DNA of 64,000 bases from JAAUTT01 sp038213375 (GCA_038213375.1 JBBQTB010000005.1:98365-162364), one strand, 5' to 3'. Counted from the first letter of the stretch, positions 45,101 to 54,460 are shown. A program made the numbers and translations. Notes: generated by a model from the letters alone, not told the origin.

Positions 45101-46261
45101 TTATTCCGCAAACTTCACCCACTTTTTATCCTGATTATACCCTGCTTCAACAACGGTTTCGATAAATTGCATGCCACGAATACCATCATCTGTTGATGGG
45201 AAGTCTAACCATTCGGCTTTAGGTTGCTGTCCATTCATTTTGGCCCTCACGGTGAGCGAAAAGTTACGGTAGATGTTTGCAAAAGCCTCGAGATAGCCCT
45301 CAGGGTGACCGGCGGGTGTTCGGGAATTGTGTTTGGCTATGTCGCTCATGTATCCCTGACCCACCCTTATCATTTCGGTTGGACGATCGGACCATTTAAT
45401 CCACAGTGTGTTAGGCTCGTGTTGGGACCATTCCAATCCGCCTTTATCGCCATACATGCGTATTTTAATGGCATTTTCTTCGCCTGCAGCAATTTGAGTT
45501 GCTATCAATACTCCCTTTGCACCATTATCAAAACGAAGAAGGGCAGTGCCATCATCGTCAAGCAAACGACCCGGAACAAATATATTTAATTCGGCACAAA
45601 GCTCAATAGTTTTTAATCCCGAAATATATTCGGCCAGATGATGTGCATGAGTTCCAATGTCGCCCATGCAACCTGCTTTGCCTGAACGTTTCGGATCGGT
45701 ACGCCACGATGCCTGAGCATTGCCGGCTTCTTCAACTTTAGAAGAAAGCCATCCTTGTGGATATTCAACAATAATCTTTCTGATTTTTCCAAAATCGCCA
45801 CGACGAACGCGTTCCCTGGCTTCTTTTACAGCAGGATAACCGGAATAAGTATGTGTTAAAGCAAGTGTTAACCCTGTTTCCTGAACTTTGGCTTTTAGCT
45901 TTTTTGCTTCGTCGAGGGTAAATGTAATGGGCTTGTCAACAACCACATGGAACCCGTTTTCAAGTGCAATCATTGCTGGATCGAAATGTGCGAAGTTTGG
46001 TGTAACAATGGTTACAAAGTCCATTCTCTCACCAACAGGCAACTTCACTTCATTTTCAAACATTTCTTTATAGGATTTATATACTCTGTTATCAGGAAGA
46101 TAATAAGATTTTCCCGATGAAAGCGAGATTTCAGGATTTATGCTAAAACATCCGCAAACCAATTCAACTTGCCCATCCATAAAAGCTGCCAAGCGGTGGA
46201 TGGCGCCGATAAAGGCATCGCTTCCGCCACCAACCATGCCCATTCTGAGTTTTCTATTCAT
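45101..46261 (-). CDS. Gfo/Idh/MocA family oxidoreductase (cytoplasmic)
   Basis: 386 residues without a signal peptide. NAD(P) binding GMVGGGSDAFIGAIHR, EKP-type motif as VVDKPITFTLDEAKKL with the conserved Lys, GCMGDIGTHAHHLAEYI with catalytic Asp/His. The family oxidises or reduces sugar hydroxyls, often producing 3-keto sugars. It pairs with the TIM-barrel isomerase gene downstream. Substrate unknown. Confidence 0.92.
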   Translation of the reverse strand: MNRKLRMGMVGGGSDAFIGAIHRLAAFMDGQVELVCGCFSINPEISLSSGKSYYLPDNRVYKSYKEMFENEVKLPVGERMDFVTIVTPNFAHFDPAMIALENGFHVVVDKPITFTLDEAKKLKAKVQETGLTLALTHTYSGYPAVKEARERVRRGDFGKIRKIIVEYPQGWLSSKVEEAGNAQASWRTDPKRSGKAGCMGDIGTHAHHLAEYISGLKTIELCAELNIFVPGRLLDDDGTALLRFDNGAKGVLIATQIAAGEENAIKIRMYGDKGGLEWSQHEPNTLWIKWSDRPTEMIRVGQGYMSDIAKHNSRTPAGHPEGYLEAFANIYRNFSLTVRAKMNGQQPKAEWLDFPSTDDGIRGMQFIETVVEAGYNQDKKWVKFAE

Positions 46262-46401
46262 TAGTATAAATATTTAGTTTTTTTAAAATATTTTGGGTTT
46301 AAGAACCAAGTATCAATATAATAGATTATTTAATCTTAAAACTTGACACTATCCATGAAACTAGCACAATCTTAATCTTTTATCTTGGTTCTTTTTTCTT
46401 C

Positions 46402-47316
46402 TTATGCCAATTTCCATTGTTCTCTTAAAAGCTTTAATGCTGTGGGTATAACCACTTTTTTATCCCCTTTCGAACCACATTCAAAACTGACATGATGTTG
46501 GTAATTAAGCATTTTTAACCCTTTGAAACCCTCAACATAGTTATCACCCTCGTCTTCACCTGGAGTATTTCGAGTTTTGCGGCTTGCTATGTGAACATGG
46601 TTAAGATATTTACCTCCTGAAATAAATGCGCCCATGTCGCTGGTTTCCTCACGGGTCATATGCCAGAAATCACCCATACAGGTAACTCCGGCACTATTCA
46701 CATCGCGGCAAATGGAAGCGGCGTCACTAACCTGACGAAGAAACCAGGCTTCTTCACGGTTGAGTGGTTCAAGAATAACTGTAGTTTTATGTTGTAATGC
46801 ATATTCTCCCAATTCTTTTAATTGGTCGATAAGCATTGCCCGGGCTTCAACCGTTGCAATGGATGGTTTCTGGCCGTTAAATCCAGGAACCAGAATCATT
46901 CCATACGAACCAAGTGCTCCGGCAGCTGCAAGTATTTCTTTGGAGGTATCCATACATTCCTTGCGATTTTTTTCATCCTGTGCAATGAGCCAACCTTTAA
47001 AACCGGCACAAATGGCACCCAAAGTGATTTTACGATTTTGAAGTGCTTTTTGTATTTCTGTAACCCTTTCGGAAAGTCCGCCTCCCCAAACTTCAAATCC
47101 CACAACACCATTTGCCTCTATGAAATCGAGTTTTTCAGTAAGTGTGGCTCCCGGAGCAACACCTTCCTGAAGACATATTTTTAATTGTAAGCCTGTATCC
47201 AAATCTTTAATGGATAGTTTAGAATTAGTTTCAGAGGCAATTACCGATGTTCCTCCAATTGCTGTTAAGGCTCCACCAATACTTAATGTTTTAATAAAAT
47301 CGCGACGATTATTCAT
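46402..47316 (-). CDS. Exported TIM-barrel (hydroxypyruvate isomerase-like) protein
   Basis: 304 residues with a Tat-type start NNRRDFIKTLSIGGALTAIGG. Barrel motifs: LDFIEANGVVGFEVWGGGLS, KTTVILEPLNREEAW with Glu, GVTCMGDFWHM with Asp and His, YLNHVHIASR, and HVSFECGSKGDK. Export sets it apart from the cytoplasmic isomerase at 43970. It probably acts in the periplasm with the Tat-exported Gfo/Idh/MocA protein encoded just upstream (124 bp). Confidence 0.9.
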   Translation of the reverse strand: MNNRRDFIKTLSIGGALTAIGGTSVIASETNSKLSIKDLDTGLQLKICLQEGVAPGATLTEKLDFIEANGVVGFEVWGGGLSERVTEIQKALQNRKITLGAICAGFKGWLIAQDEKNRKECMDTSKEILAAAGALGSYGMILVPGFNGQKPSIATVEARAMLIDQLKELGEYALQHKTTVILEPLNREEAWFLRQVSDAASICRDVNSAGVTCMGDFWHMTREETSDMGAFISGGKYLNHVHIASRKTRNTPGEDEGDNYVEGFKGLKMLNYQHHVSFECGSKGDKKVVIPTALKLLREQWKLA

Positions 47317-47385
47317 ACATTAGTTTTTTATTAGCATTAAAGGTTTTAGTTAAAATGTATTATGGTACATCCATCAAATATAAGA

Positions 47386-47432
47386 AAAAAAAAGACCCAA
47401 CCTTCTTTCGAAGATCGGGTTCTTTAAGGAAA
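47386..47432 (-). terminator. Probable terminator of the exported Gfo/Idh/MocA gene
   Basis: Imperfect hairpin aagacccaacctt / aagatcgggttctt (with G-U pairs) followed on the minus strand by a U-run (aaaaaaaa at 47385-47392). It lies 10-55 bp past the stop at 47441. Confidence 0.6.
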
Positions 47433-47440
47433 TTCGAAAG

Positions 47441-48829
47441 TTATTTTTTACCAACCTTCTTTTGATCTTTTTTTTCTTCCGCTTTTATTTCATTTTTTGA
47501 ACCCGGAACAGGGACTGTGTATGAGGCCATATCCTGAGGACCCAATGCATATTCTTTAGGTTTCAGTTCGAGAGGGCTGCTCATCATTTCCTCCCATGTA
47601 ACTTGTTTACCGGAATATGCTGAAAGACGACCCATGATACCCGTAAGTGTAGACACGGCACAAGTTTCAGCTTCAACTACAGGAGTGTTTTGACGGATGT
47701 AGGTAACTAAATCGATATGTTCCTGAATATAAGGAGATATCATCTTTGTCTTATCTTTTTCACCTTTATCGTCTTTTGGATATTTATATTCCCATTTTAC
47801 AGAACCATCAAAATTAAATATTTTATCCTGACAATTTGTATAACCTTCAGTTCCAATAATATATTCGGAAACATTGTTTTCGCAACCATCTATTTGACGA
47901 CACATGCTGTGCAGATGTTTTCCATCTTCAAAAACATAATCTACACTGAACATGTCATATTGATCACCTGTTACCCTGCGGTGACGTCCACCGAAAGCAA
48001 CCGCTTTTACAGGATGTTTACCCATAAACCAGTGAGCTACATCGATGTTATGAACGTGTTGTTCTACAATATGATCGCCTGATAACCAGCTCCAGTTTAC
48101 CCAGTCGCGGATCATCCATTCCATATCGCTCCAGCCTTCCTGACGGCTCTTGAACCATAATTGGCTTTGATTCCAGTATACATTGGCTGAAACTATTTCG
48201 CCAATGGCACCATTCATTACCTGCTTGTATGTTTCAACATATTCTCTTTGGTGACGACGTTGAGTGCCACAAACGACAGTTAGACCTTTCGCTTCGGCTT
48301 TTTTCGATGATGCCATAATGGAACGAGCCCCAACAGGATCAACGGCTACCGGTTTTTCCAGAAATACATTTTTTCCTGCCTCAACAGCAGCAGCAAAATG
48401 CATGGGCCGAAAATGAGGGGGTGTAGCTAATATTACTATATCTACATCGCAGGCAATCACCTTCTGATAGGCATCAAATCCGATAAAACACTTGTCATCT
48501 GCAATTTCCACGTTTTTTACCTTCTTCAGGTTATCGCGGCAGTCTTTTAAACGGTCTTCAAAAAGATCTCCTAAAGCAACAATCTGAAGATTAGGACCAG
48601 CGCTTAAAAAATCTGTTGCTGCTCCTGATCCACGTCCGCCACAACCAATTAAACCAGCTCTCAGTGGCTTACCATCTGGAGCTTGATCAAGTAAAGGCGG
48701 AACAATGGCTTCACCTAATTTTTTACTTTTTGAACATGAAGTAATTAATGCAGCGGCCCCAATGGTACCTAGGGCTCCTAATGCAGTGCTGGAAAGAAAT
48801 CCACGTCTGCTAAATCCTTTTTTTTCCAT
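47441..48829 (-). CDS. Tat-exported Gfo/Idh/MocA oxidoreductase
   Basis: 462 residues. Tat signal FSRRGFLSSTALGALG followed by a lipobox-like ITSC. NAD(P)-binding RAGLIGCGGRGSGAA, then VFLEKPVAVDPVGARSI with conserved Lys, and the catalytic HIVEQHVHNIDVAHWFMG. The tail is Lys-rich (KAEEKKDQKKVGKK). Exported members carry tightly bound cofactor folded in the cytoplasm. Likely part of periplasmic sugar oxidation together with the exported TIM-barrel protein. Confidence 0.92.
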   Translation of the reverse strand: MEKKGFSRRGFLSSTALGALGTIGAAALITSCSKSKKLGEAIVPPLLDQAPDGKPLRAGLIGCGGRGSGAATDFLSAGPNLQIVALGDLFEDRLKDCRDNLKKVKNVEIADDKCFIGFDAYQKVIACDVDIVILATPPHFRPMHFAAAVEAGKNVFLEKPVAVDPVGARSIMASSKKAEAKGLTVVCGTQRRHQREYVETYKQVMNGAIGEIVSANVYWNQSQLWFKSRQEGWSDMEWMIRDWVNWSWLSGDHIVEQHVHNIDVAHWFMGKHPVKAVAFGGRHRRVTGDQYDMFSVDYVFEDGKHLHSMCRQIDGCENNVSEYIIGTEGYTNCQDKIFNFDGSVKWEYKYPKDDKGEKDKTKMISPYIQEHIDLVTYIRQNTPVVEAETCAVSTLTGIMGRLSAYSGKQVTWEEMMSSPLELKPKEYALGPQDMASYTVPVPGSKNEIKAEEKKDQKKVGKK

Positions 48830-48977
48830 ATCAGGATGATGTTAATTAGTTAATGAAAGTATATGTAAATAAATGTTAATTAATATGATTCACGAGTCAA
48901 GCAAAACAATCCGGCTTAGCCAAATAAAAACTTAATGAAAAACGAAGTCTCAAATTGTTAATATTCTGAAGTTTTTC

Positions 48978-48996
48978 TTCGTGTCTTCTTGTTCAA
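48978..48996. repeat. Short dispersed repeat copy (reverse orientation)
   Basis: cttcgtgtcttcttgttca is the reverse complement form of the word family seen at 2126-2143 and 53274-53300. Confidence 0.45.
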
Positions 48997-49028
48997 TTTT
49001 TTTCTTTTACAGAATTTTTCTCAAATAG

Positions 49029-50573
49029 TTACTTGTTAGTTTGAATATCGTTATCCATTTCGCAAACAACACGGAAACCTACGTCGTTCACATCCGAATA
49101 CCACCAGATACTTTTTGGCATTTGTGGATCGGTTTTTAGCCATGCATCATTACGTGTATAATCTCTGGATGCAACGCGAACATCAGAGGCGTCGCTTTTG
49201 AACGAGCCTCCCCTAACAACATGGTCAGTTCCCGATTCAGGACCTTTAGGATCAACAACCGATTTTCCGCTTTTGGCATAGTAATCAGCATCGTACCAGT
49301 CAATACAAAATTCACGCACGTTTCCTAACATATTGAGCAATCCGAATGGATTAGCCTTTACAAACCCAAACTCCTGAGACTTGCCGGCACTATTGAGTTT
49401 ATAAACAACATAACGTCCGATTACAGCTGTATCCGGGGCAAAGATTTTTTTCCAAAACCCTTTATCAGAATATTTTTTTGGAGAACCTTCAAAGAAATAT
49501 GGAGTTTCTTTTCCACCTCGGGCGGCATATTCCCATTCAGCTTCTGTAGGCAGGCGATACTTTTTGCCTGTAGCCATCGACAACCATTTAACATAGGTTT
49601 CGGCGGCATTGTAGCTCATCGTTATAGCCGGGCGTTTACCTTTGCCCCATCCCTGATCAGGATAACCATAGGGTGGGGTAGGACCCGAAATGGCATCAAC
49701 GCTGGATGCTTTGCTGTTTTTCTCCATCACTACTGTTGGATCGAGCCGGCCTTCGGCTGCTGTTGATTTAAAGAATGCCATGTATTCATCCCAGGTAACT
49801 TCAATTTTCCCTATAAAAAACGGACTTACTTTCACGGTTCGGATCGGTCCTTCGTCTTTTTTTCTCAGAGGTTCATTATCCTTGCTACCCATTTCAAAAG
49901 AACCACCGGGAATAGCCACCATATCGAATGAAATGGTACTGCCTGGAATTTTTTCAGTGAAGTTTTCAAACTTATTAATTTTAGTGGGTTCTGTATATAA
50001 TTCTTTGTTAACTGTTTCGGTTTGACCAAACATTTTATTTTTAGCATGCATAGAGTTTGGGTTGTAATGGCCAACATTAAGGTGGCAATTGATGCAATGC
50101 AAATCTTTTTCGTGTTGAGTATAATAAAGGTGGGCATCTTCTCCCTCTTTAGTTAACCCTTTTGTGAACAGGTTTTGATGACAATGGACACACGATTCCT
50201 TATATACAATATGTACAGCGTTTTCAAGCTTTCCTTTTTCTTCCCAATTGATCTTCTTAGTATCAGTAAATAATTTAGCCCAAACATCCCGCGATCCGGT
50301 TTTGATCTTTTCCCTCAGATATGGCCATCCTTCTGGTGGAAGATGGCATTCAACGCAATGAACTTGTACTCCGCTTTTATTTGTAAAATGTGAGGATTGT
50401 TTCCATGAAACCTCCGCATGTGGATGAACATGACAGGATTGGCAGAATTTATCGGTTGAAGTATATTGAATTACTTTATGGCTAAGGAGAATAAATATAA
50501 CCCCTACTGCTATTCCGATCAATAATAGAGTTTTAACTCCAACATTCAGTTTTTTGAATAAACGATTAAACAT
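49029..50573 (-). CDS. Tetrahaem NapC/NrfH-type cytochrome c fused to a SUMF1 (formylglycine-generating-enzyme-like) domain
   Basis: 514 residues. One membrane anchor (TLLLIGIAVGVIFILLSH), then four CxxCH haem motifs at Cys44, Cys73, Cys128 and Cys160 (CQSCH, CVECH, CVHCH, CINCH), the NapC/NirT/NrfH layout that passes electrons from quinol to periplasmic reductases. From about residue 210 a SUMF1 domain follows: FDMVAIPGGSFEMGS, RLPTEAEWEYAARGG, LLNMLGNVREFCIDWY, VVRGGSFKSDASDVR, DVGFRVV. The catalytic cysteine pair of true FGE is not visible after RGGSF. No reductase gene is adjacent. The gene is complete. Confidence 0.9.
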   Translation of the reverse strand: MFNRLFKKLNVGVKTLLLIGIAVGVIFILLSHKVIQYTSTDKFCQSCHVHPHAEVSWKQSSHFTNKSGVQVHCVECHLPPEGWPYLREKIKTGSRDVWAKLFTDTKKINWEEKGKLENAVHIVYKESCVHCHQNLFTKGLTKEGEDAHLYYTQHEKDLHCINCHLNVGHYNPNSMHAKNKMFGQTETVNKELYTEPTKINKFENFTEKIPGSTISFDMVAIPGGSFEMGSKDNEPLRKKDEGPIRTVKVSPFFIGKIEVTWDEYMAFFKSTAAEGRLDPTVVMEKNSKASSVDAISGPTPPYGYPDQGWGKGKRPAITMSYNAAETYVKWLSMATGKKYRLPTEAEWEYAARGGKETPYFFEGSPKKYSDKGFWKKIFAPDTAVIGRYVVYKLNSAGKSQEFGFVKANPFGLLNMLGNVREFCIDWYDADYYAKSGKSVVDPKGPESGTDHVVRGGSFKSDASDVRVASRDYTRNDAWLKTDPQMPKSIWWYSDVNDVGFRVVCEMDNDIQTNK

Positions 50574-51179
50574 ATATGATTCAATAAATTAATTAATTAA
50601 ATTGACTTGTAAGTTATCGGTGATTATTTCAGATAACAAGAGCTAAAATTATTAATTTTAGTTAACCAAACTATCCCCAATTTGTGGAAACAATCTACAA
50701 TCTCTATCTTATAAAACATGTTTTCCCGATTAAATATTAATAAACACTTATTTACATCCCCAATTCGACTTATTAAGAATTAATATAAATTAGATTGAAA
50801 TATATGCTTTACATACAGTTTTTTAATGGCATGGTCGATTTATTTTGAAGTTGTGAGGTTTTTATCATACTGCTTAGCCATTAATTGAAAATTACTTACC
50901 ATGGGCATTGAAATGTTTTGTGGCCTTAGTGGAGGTGCATCTTCTGTTTGCAAAATAACACGAATATTTATTAGTTTTGTGGTGAATTTTGATATTGAAA
51001 TTATTAACCTGTTAGTGATCAATAATCTTAATCAGATTTATTATTCGGTTAGGTAATCAATCATTCAATTTTCAACTCTCATTACAATATTTTTGTTGTG
51101 AGATTTTTTACCTTTTTGAAGTTATTACAAACTTGTAGAGACTGAATTTTCTTTTAATATATTATATATTTAAATAATT
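50574..51179. other. 606-bp AT-rich gap, no clear gene
   Basis: A 60-codon minus-strand frame (50840-51022; contains LQTEDAPPLRPQNISMPMVS) is the only candidate and is not supported by a signal, neighbour or recognised family, so it is not called. The right part should hold the promoter for the epimerase gene. No tRNA or strong hairpin was seen. Confidence 0.4.
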
Positions 51180-51581
51180 ATGAAGCCGAATTATATTGAA
51201 CACATTGGTATTGCAGTCAATAACCTGGATGAAGCAAAAGCTTATTTCGAAAAGGTTTTAGGACTTGAGTGTTATGCATTAGAAGTTGTTGCAGACCAGA
51301 AGGTAAAAACAGCTTTTTTTATGGTTGGTCAAACAAAAATTGAATTGTTGGAATCAACTGATCCCGAAGGACCTATTGGTAAGTTTATCGAGAAAAAAGG
51401 AGCAGGAATACACCATTTGGCCTTTGCTTTTGATGACGTTGATGCTGCCCTTAAAGATGCTGAAAATAATGGAGTTACCTTAATTGACAAGACATCGCGC
51501 AAAGGAGCTGAAGGCTTGCACATTGGTTTTCTTCATCCAAAATCTACTTTTGGTGTGTTAACTGAATTTTGTGGAAAATAA
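51180..51581 (+). CDS. mce: Methylmalonyl-CoA epimerase
   Basis: 133 residues in the vicinal-oxygen-chelate fold: YIEHIGIAVNNLDEAKAYF with metal ligand His, FFMVGQTKIELLESTDP, GIHHLAFAFDDVDAAL, and FLHPKSTFGVLTEFCGK. It interconverts (R)- and (S)-methylmalonyl-CoA in propionate formation or use. It precedes the carboxyltransferase gene by 71 bp, the usual Bacteroidota pair. Confidence 0.95.
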   Translation: MKPNYIEHIGIAVNNLDEAKAYFEKVLGLECYALEVVADQKVKTAFFMVGQTKIELLESTDPEGPIGKFIEKKGAGIHHLAFAFDDVDAALKDAENNGVTLIDKTSRKGAEGLHIGFLHPKSTFGVLTEFCGK

Positions 51582-51652
51582 TAACTTTTAAGTACTTATT
51601 AGTAAATACTTAGGAATAAACGGAAATAAATAAAATAAAAATACTTTAAAAA

Positions 51653-53215
51653 ATGAGTACCAATAAACAGAAAATTGAAGACCTTCTTGAGCGTCGTAAA
51701 CAAACTAAGCTTGGAGGTGGCGAAAAACGTATTGAGGCACAGCATAAAAAAGGCAAACTTACTGCCCGTGAGCGTATCGACTTGTTAGTTGACGAAGGGA
51801 GTTTCGAGGAATTTGATATGTTTGTAAGTCATCGTGCCACCGACTTCGGGCTCGAAAATGAATCGTATTATACTGACGGTGTAGTAACAGGTCACGGATT
51901 GATCGATGGACGTCAGGTTTACGTTTTCTCTCAGGATTTCACCATTTTCGGTGGTTCTTTGTCTGAAATGTATGCCGCCAAAATTTGTAAGATTATGGAT
52001 ATGGCCATGAAGAATGGTGCGCCTGTAATCGGAATTAACGATAGCGGCGGAGCACGTATTCAGGAGGGTGTATTAAGTTTGGCAGGTTATGCCGATATTT
52101 TTCAGCGTAATATTATGGCATCTGGTGTAATACCCCAAATCTCAGCCATTTTCGGTCCCTGTGCAGGTGGTGCCGTATATTCGCCGGCATTAACCGACTT
52201 TAATATTATGACCAAAAATACCAGTTACATGTTTGTTACTGGTCCGAAAGTAGTAAAATCAGTTACTGGTGAAGATGTTTCGGTAGAAAACCTTGGCGGA
52301 GCTTCAGTTCATTCGACCAAATCGGGTGTTGCTCATTTTGTAGCCCCAAACGAACATGAAGGTATTGCATTAATTCGTAAGCTTCTCAGTTACTTGCCAC
52401 AAAATAATATCGAAGATGCCCCGATACTTCCAACAAACGATCCAATTGATCGTTTGGAAGATATTTTGAACGAAATTATTCCTGATAATCCCAACAAGGC
52501 CTACGATGTAAAAGATGTGATTCACGCAATTGTAGACGATGGAGATATGCTCGAAGTTCAACCAAATTATGCTTCAAACATTGTAACAGCATTTGCAAGG
52601 TTTAATGGGCAATCGGTTGGTATTATTGCTAATCAGCCTAAGTTTTTAGCGGGAGTACTCGATTGCAACTCATCACGCAAAGCGGCTCGTTTTGTTCGCT
52701 TCTGCGATGCTTTCAATATTCCAATTTTAACATTGGTAGACGTTCCCGGATTTCTACCAGGTACAGCCCAGGAATACGGTGGAATTATCATTCACGGTGC
52801 GAAATTGCTTTTTGCATATGGCGAAGCTACAGTTCCTAAGGTTACAATAATTCTGCGCAAGGCATATGGAGGCGCTTATGATGTGATGGCATCGAAGCAT
52901 CTGCGTGGCGACCTTAATTATGCATGGCCAATGGCCGAAATAGCCGTTATGGGTGCAAAGGGAGCTATTGAAGTACTGAATGGTACCGAGATTTCAAAAA
53001 TTAAAGATGATAAGGCCAGGGCTGAATTCATTGCTGCCAAGGAAGAAGAATACCGCGAAAAATTCGCCAATCCGTTTATAGCAGCAAAGTTTGGCTATAT
53101 CGATGATGTAATTGAGCCACGCAATACAAGGTTTCGTATTATTCGTGCTTTTCAATCGTTAGCAACTAAAAAGGTATCCAATCCGCCTAAAAAGCATTCG
53201 AATATACCTTTGTAA
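51653..53215 (+). CDS. Acyl-CoA carboxylase carboxyltransferase (methylmalonyl-CoA decarboxylase alpha/propionyl-CoA carboxylase beta)
   Basis: 520 residues. Crotonase-like double domain: GKLTARERIDLLVDEGSFEE, SQDFTIFGGSLSEMYAAKI, INDSGGARIQEGVLSLAGYA, GPCAGGAVYSPALTDF, TGPKVVKSVTGE, then LVDVPGFLPGTAQEYGGII and KAYGGAYDVMASKHL. It transfers the carboxyl group between biotin and propionyl-/methylmalonyl-CoA. Mmd and Pcc versions are alike by eye. The biotin carrier and membrane decarboxylase subunits, often next door, are not found downstream here. Confidence 0.93.
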   Translation: MSTNKQKIEDLLERRKQTKLGGGEKRIEAQHKKGKLTARERIDLLVDEGSFEEFDMFVSHRATDFGLENESYYTDGVVTGHGLIDGRQVYVFSQDFTIFGGSLSEMYAAKICKIMDMAMKNGAPVIGINDSGGARIQEGVLSLAGYADIFQRNIMASGVIPQISAIFGPCAGGAVYSPALTDFNIMTKNTSYMFVTGPKVVKSVTGEDVSVENLGGASVHSTKSGVAHFVAPNEHEGIALIRKLLSYLPQNNIEDAPILPTNDPIDRLEDILNEIIPDNPNKAYDVKDVIHAIVDDGDMLEVQPNYASNIVTAFARFNGQSVGIIANQPKFLAGVLDCNSSRKAARFVRFCDAFNIPILTLVDVPGFLPGTAQEYGGIIIHGAKLLFAYGEATVPKVTIILRKAYGGAYDVMASKHLRGDLNYAWPMAEIAVMGAKGAIEVLNGTEISKIKDDKARAEFIAAKEEEYREKFANPFIAAKFGYIDDVIEPRNTRFRIIRAFQSLATKKVSNPPKKHSNIPL

Positions 53216-53273
53216 AGTCATAATATTTTAGTTGTAAGCAATACAATCAGGCTTTGCTGAACTAAAAAATAAT

Positions 53274-53348
53274 TGAACACGAAGACACAAAGACACGAAG
53301 TAATAATTATATAATTGATTTATTTCCGACTTTGTGTTTTCTTGTTCC
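53274..53348. repeat. Dispersed repeat with imperfect inverted arms
   Basis: gaacacgaagacacaaag (53275-53292) is mirrored by ctttgtgttttcttgttc (53331-53348), three mismatches in 18. The left arm shares its core with 2126-2143 and 48978-48996. It lies in the 295-bp gap after the carboxyltransferase gene and may act as its weak terminator. Confidence 0.5.
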
Positions 53349-53510
53349 ATATTCGTGTTTTCAAAAACGGCATGTTATTTGCTTATCTTTTTTTTGTACC
53401 TTCGTTTTCCTAAAAAAAGAGAAAGAAAGTATAACCTTTTTTAGATAATAGAAGTATAAGAATTTCGTTTACTATAAATTCAATTAAAGTTTAACCAAAA
53501 TATGTTTTTT

Positions 53511-54404
53511 ATGAAGAAATTTAATTTATTAGTTTTAAGTGTTGCTGTTTTAACCAGTGGATTTTTCAGTAGTTGTAAAAAAGAAGCGGACCCAAACGGA
53601 CCTCAAATATCATTTTCAAACTCTTTAACTGAAACAACCTTGGCTAAGGGTGTTACTCAGTGGGAAGTTAATGCGACTATTACTTCTGTTGCAGGTTTAG
53701 ATCAGGTAAAAGTTTTTCAGGTTTCAACAGCAGGTGAAGACCAGTTGGGTACTGCTATTACGAGTTTCACCGACAAAAATACTTACAATCTGAAGCTTAC
53801 TGTTACTGGTATTAAAGAACTTACAACTATTAAAGTAAGTGCTACGGATAAAAACAACATCACAAATTCACAAAATTTTGTGATTAAAATTACTGCTGCA
53901 GATCCTATTCCTGCTACCGATAAGGTATTATTCTGGACTGGTACAGTTGCAGCTCAATTAGGCGCTCAATCTTCTATTGCTGGTAGCTCATTTGCATCAT
54001 CAACTGGAAATGTGTATACCCAATCGTTAGCTAAGACGAATCAAACTTTGGTAGATATGATTTATTATTACAATACTGGAGCAGATGCAGCTTCCATTTA
54101 TTCCCCGCTTGCAGCATCAAATGGTAGTCTTTTCTCCAGCACCTGGACTACAAAAAATGATACCAAATTTATTAAAGTAACTACCTTAACCCCAACTGAA
54201 TTTGATGCAATTCCTAAAACAGATGATGCACAAATAGTTGCAAAAGCTACTGGATTTACCGATGTAAATAAGCTATTTACACTTTCAGTTGGCAATATCT
54301 TTGCCTTCAAAACAGCTGCTAATAAACTTGGTTTAGCAAAAGTTACAGCATTAACTGGAACCACAGCTGGTACTATTACTATTGAAGTAAAAGTTCAGAA
54401 ATAA
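53511..54404 (+). CDS. Hypothetical lipoprotein, Ig-like N-terminal part
   Basis: Start at ATG 53511 (MKKFNLLVLSVAVLTSGFFSSC), three codons inside the longest frame. Lipobox Cys22 followed by KKE. Residues ~35-125 look like an Ig/bacterial-Ig-like beta sandwich (GVTQWEVNATITSVAGLDQVK, TIKVSATDKNNITNSQNFVIKI). The second half is a Ser/Thr-rich beta domain with 'FTDVNKLFTLSVGNIFAFKTA' near the end, found in other Bacteroidota lipoproteins. Function unknown. Confidence 0.7.
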   Translation: MKKFNLLVLSVAVLTSGFFSSCKKEADPNGPQISFSNSLTETTLAKGVTQWEVNATITSVAGLDQVKVFQVSTAGEDQLGTAITSFTDKNTYNLKLTVTGIKELTTIKVSATDKNNITNSQNFVIKITAADPIPATDKVLFWTGTVAAQLGAQSSIAGSSFASSTGNVYTQSLAKTNQTLVDMIYYYNTGADAASIYSPLAASNGSLFSSTWTTKNDTKFIKVTTLTPTEFDAIPKTDDAQIVAKATGFTDVNKLFTLSVGNIFAFKTAANKLGLAKVTALTGTTAGTITIEVKVQK

Positions 54405-54426
54405 GAAAAGAATATCATAATGATTA

Positions 54427-54460
54427 AAAAAAAGGAGCCCTGAGCTCCTTTTTTTGTTTT
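54427..54460 (+). terminator. Intrinsic terminator of the lipoprotein gene
   Basis: Arms aaaaaaaggagc / gctccttttttt around a five-base loop, with T-tract, 22 bp after the stop. Confidence 0.92.

Noticed and set aside
47717..48082. 121-codon hydrophobic plus-strand frame
   Set aside because: Lies antisense within the Tat-exported oxidoreductase gene; hydrophobicity comes from the AT-rich reverse frame.
50840..51022. 60-codon minus-strand frame in the gap before mce
   Set aside because: Slightly protein-like (APPLRPQNISMPMVS) but too short, with no signal, motif or supporting neighbour; left as unassigned.
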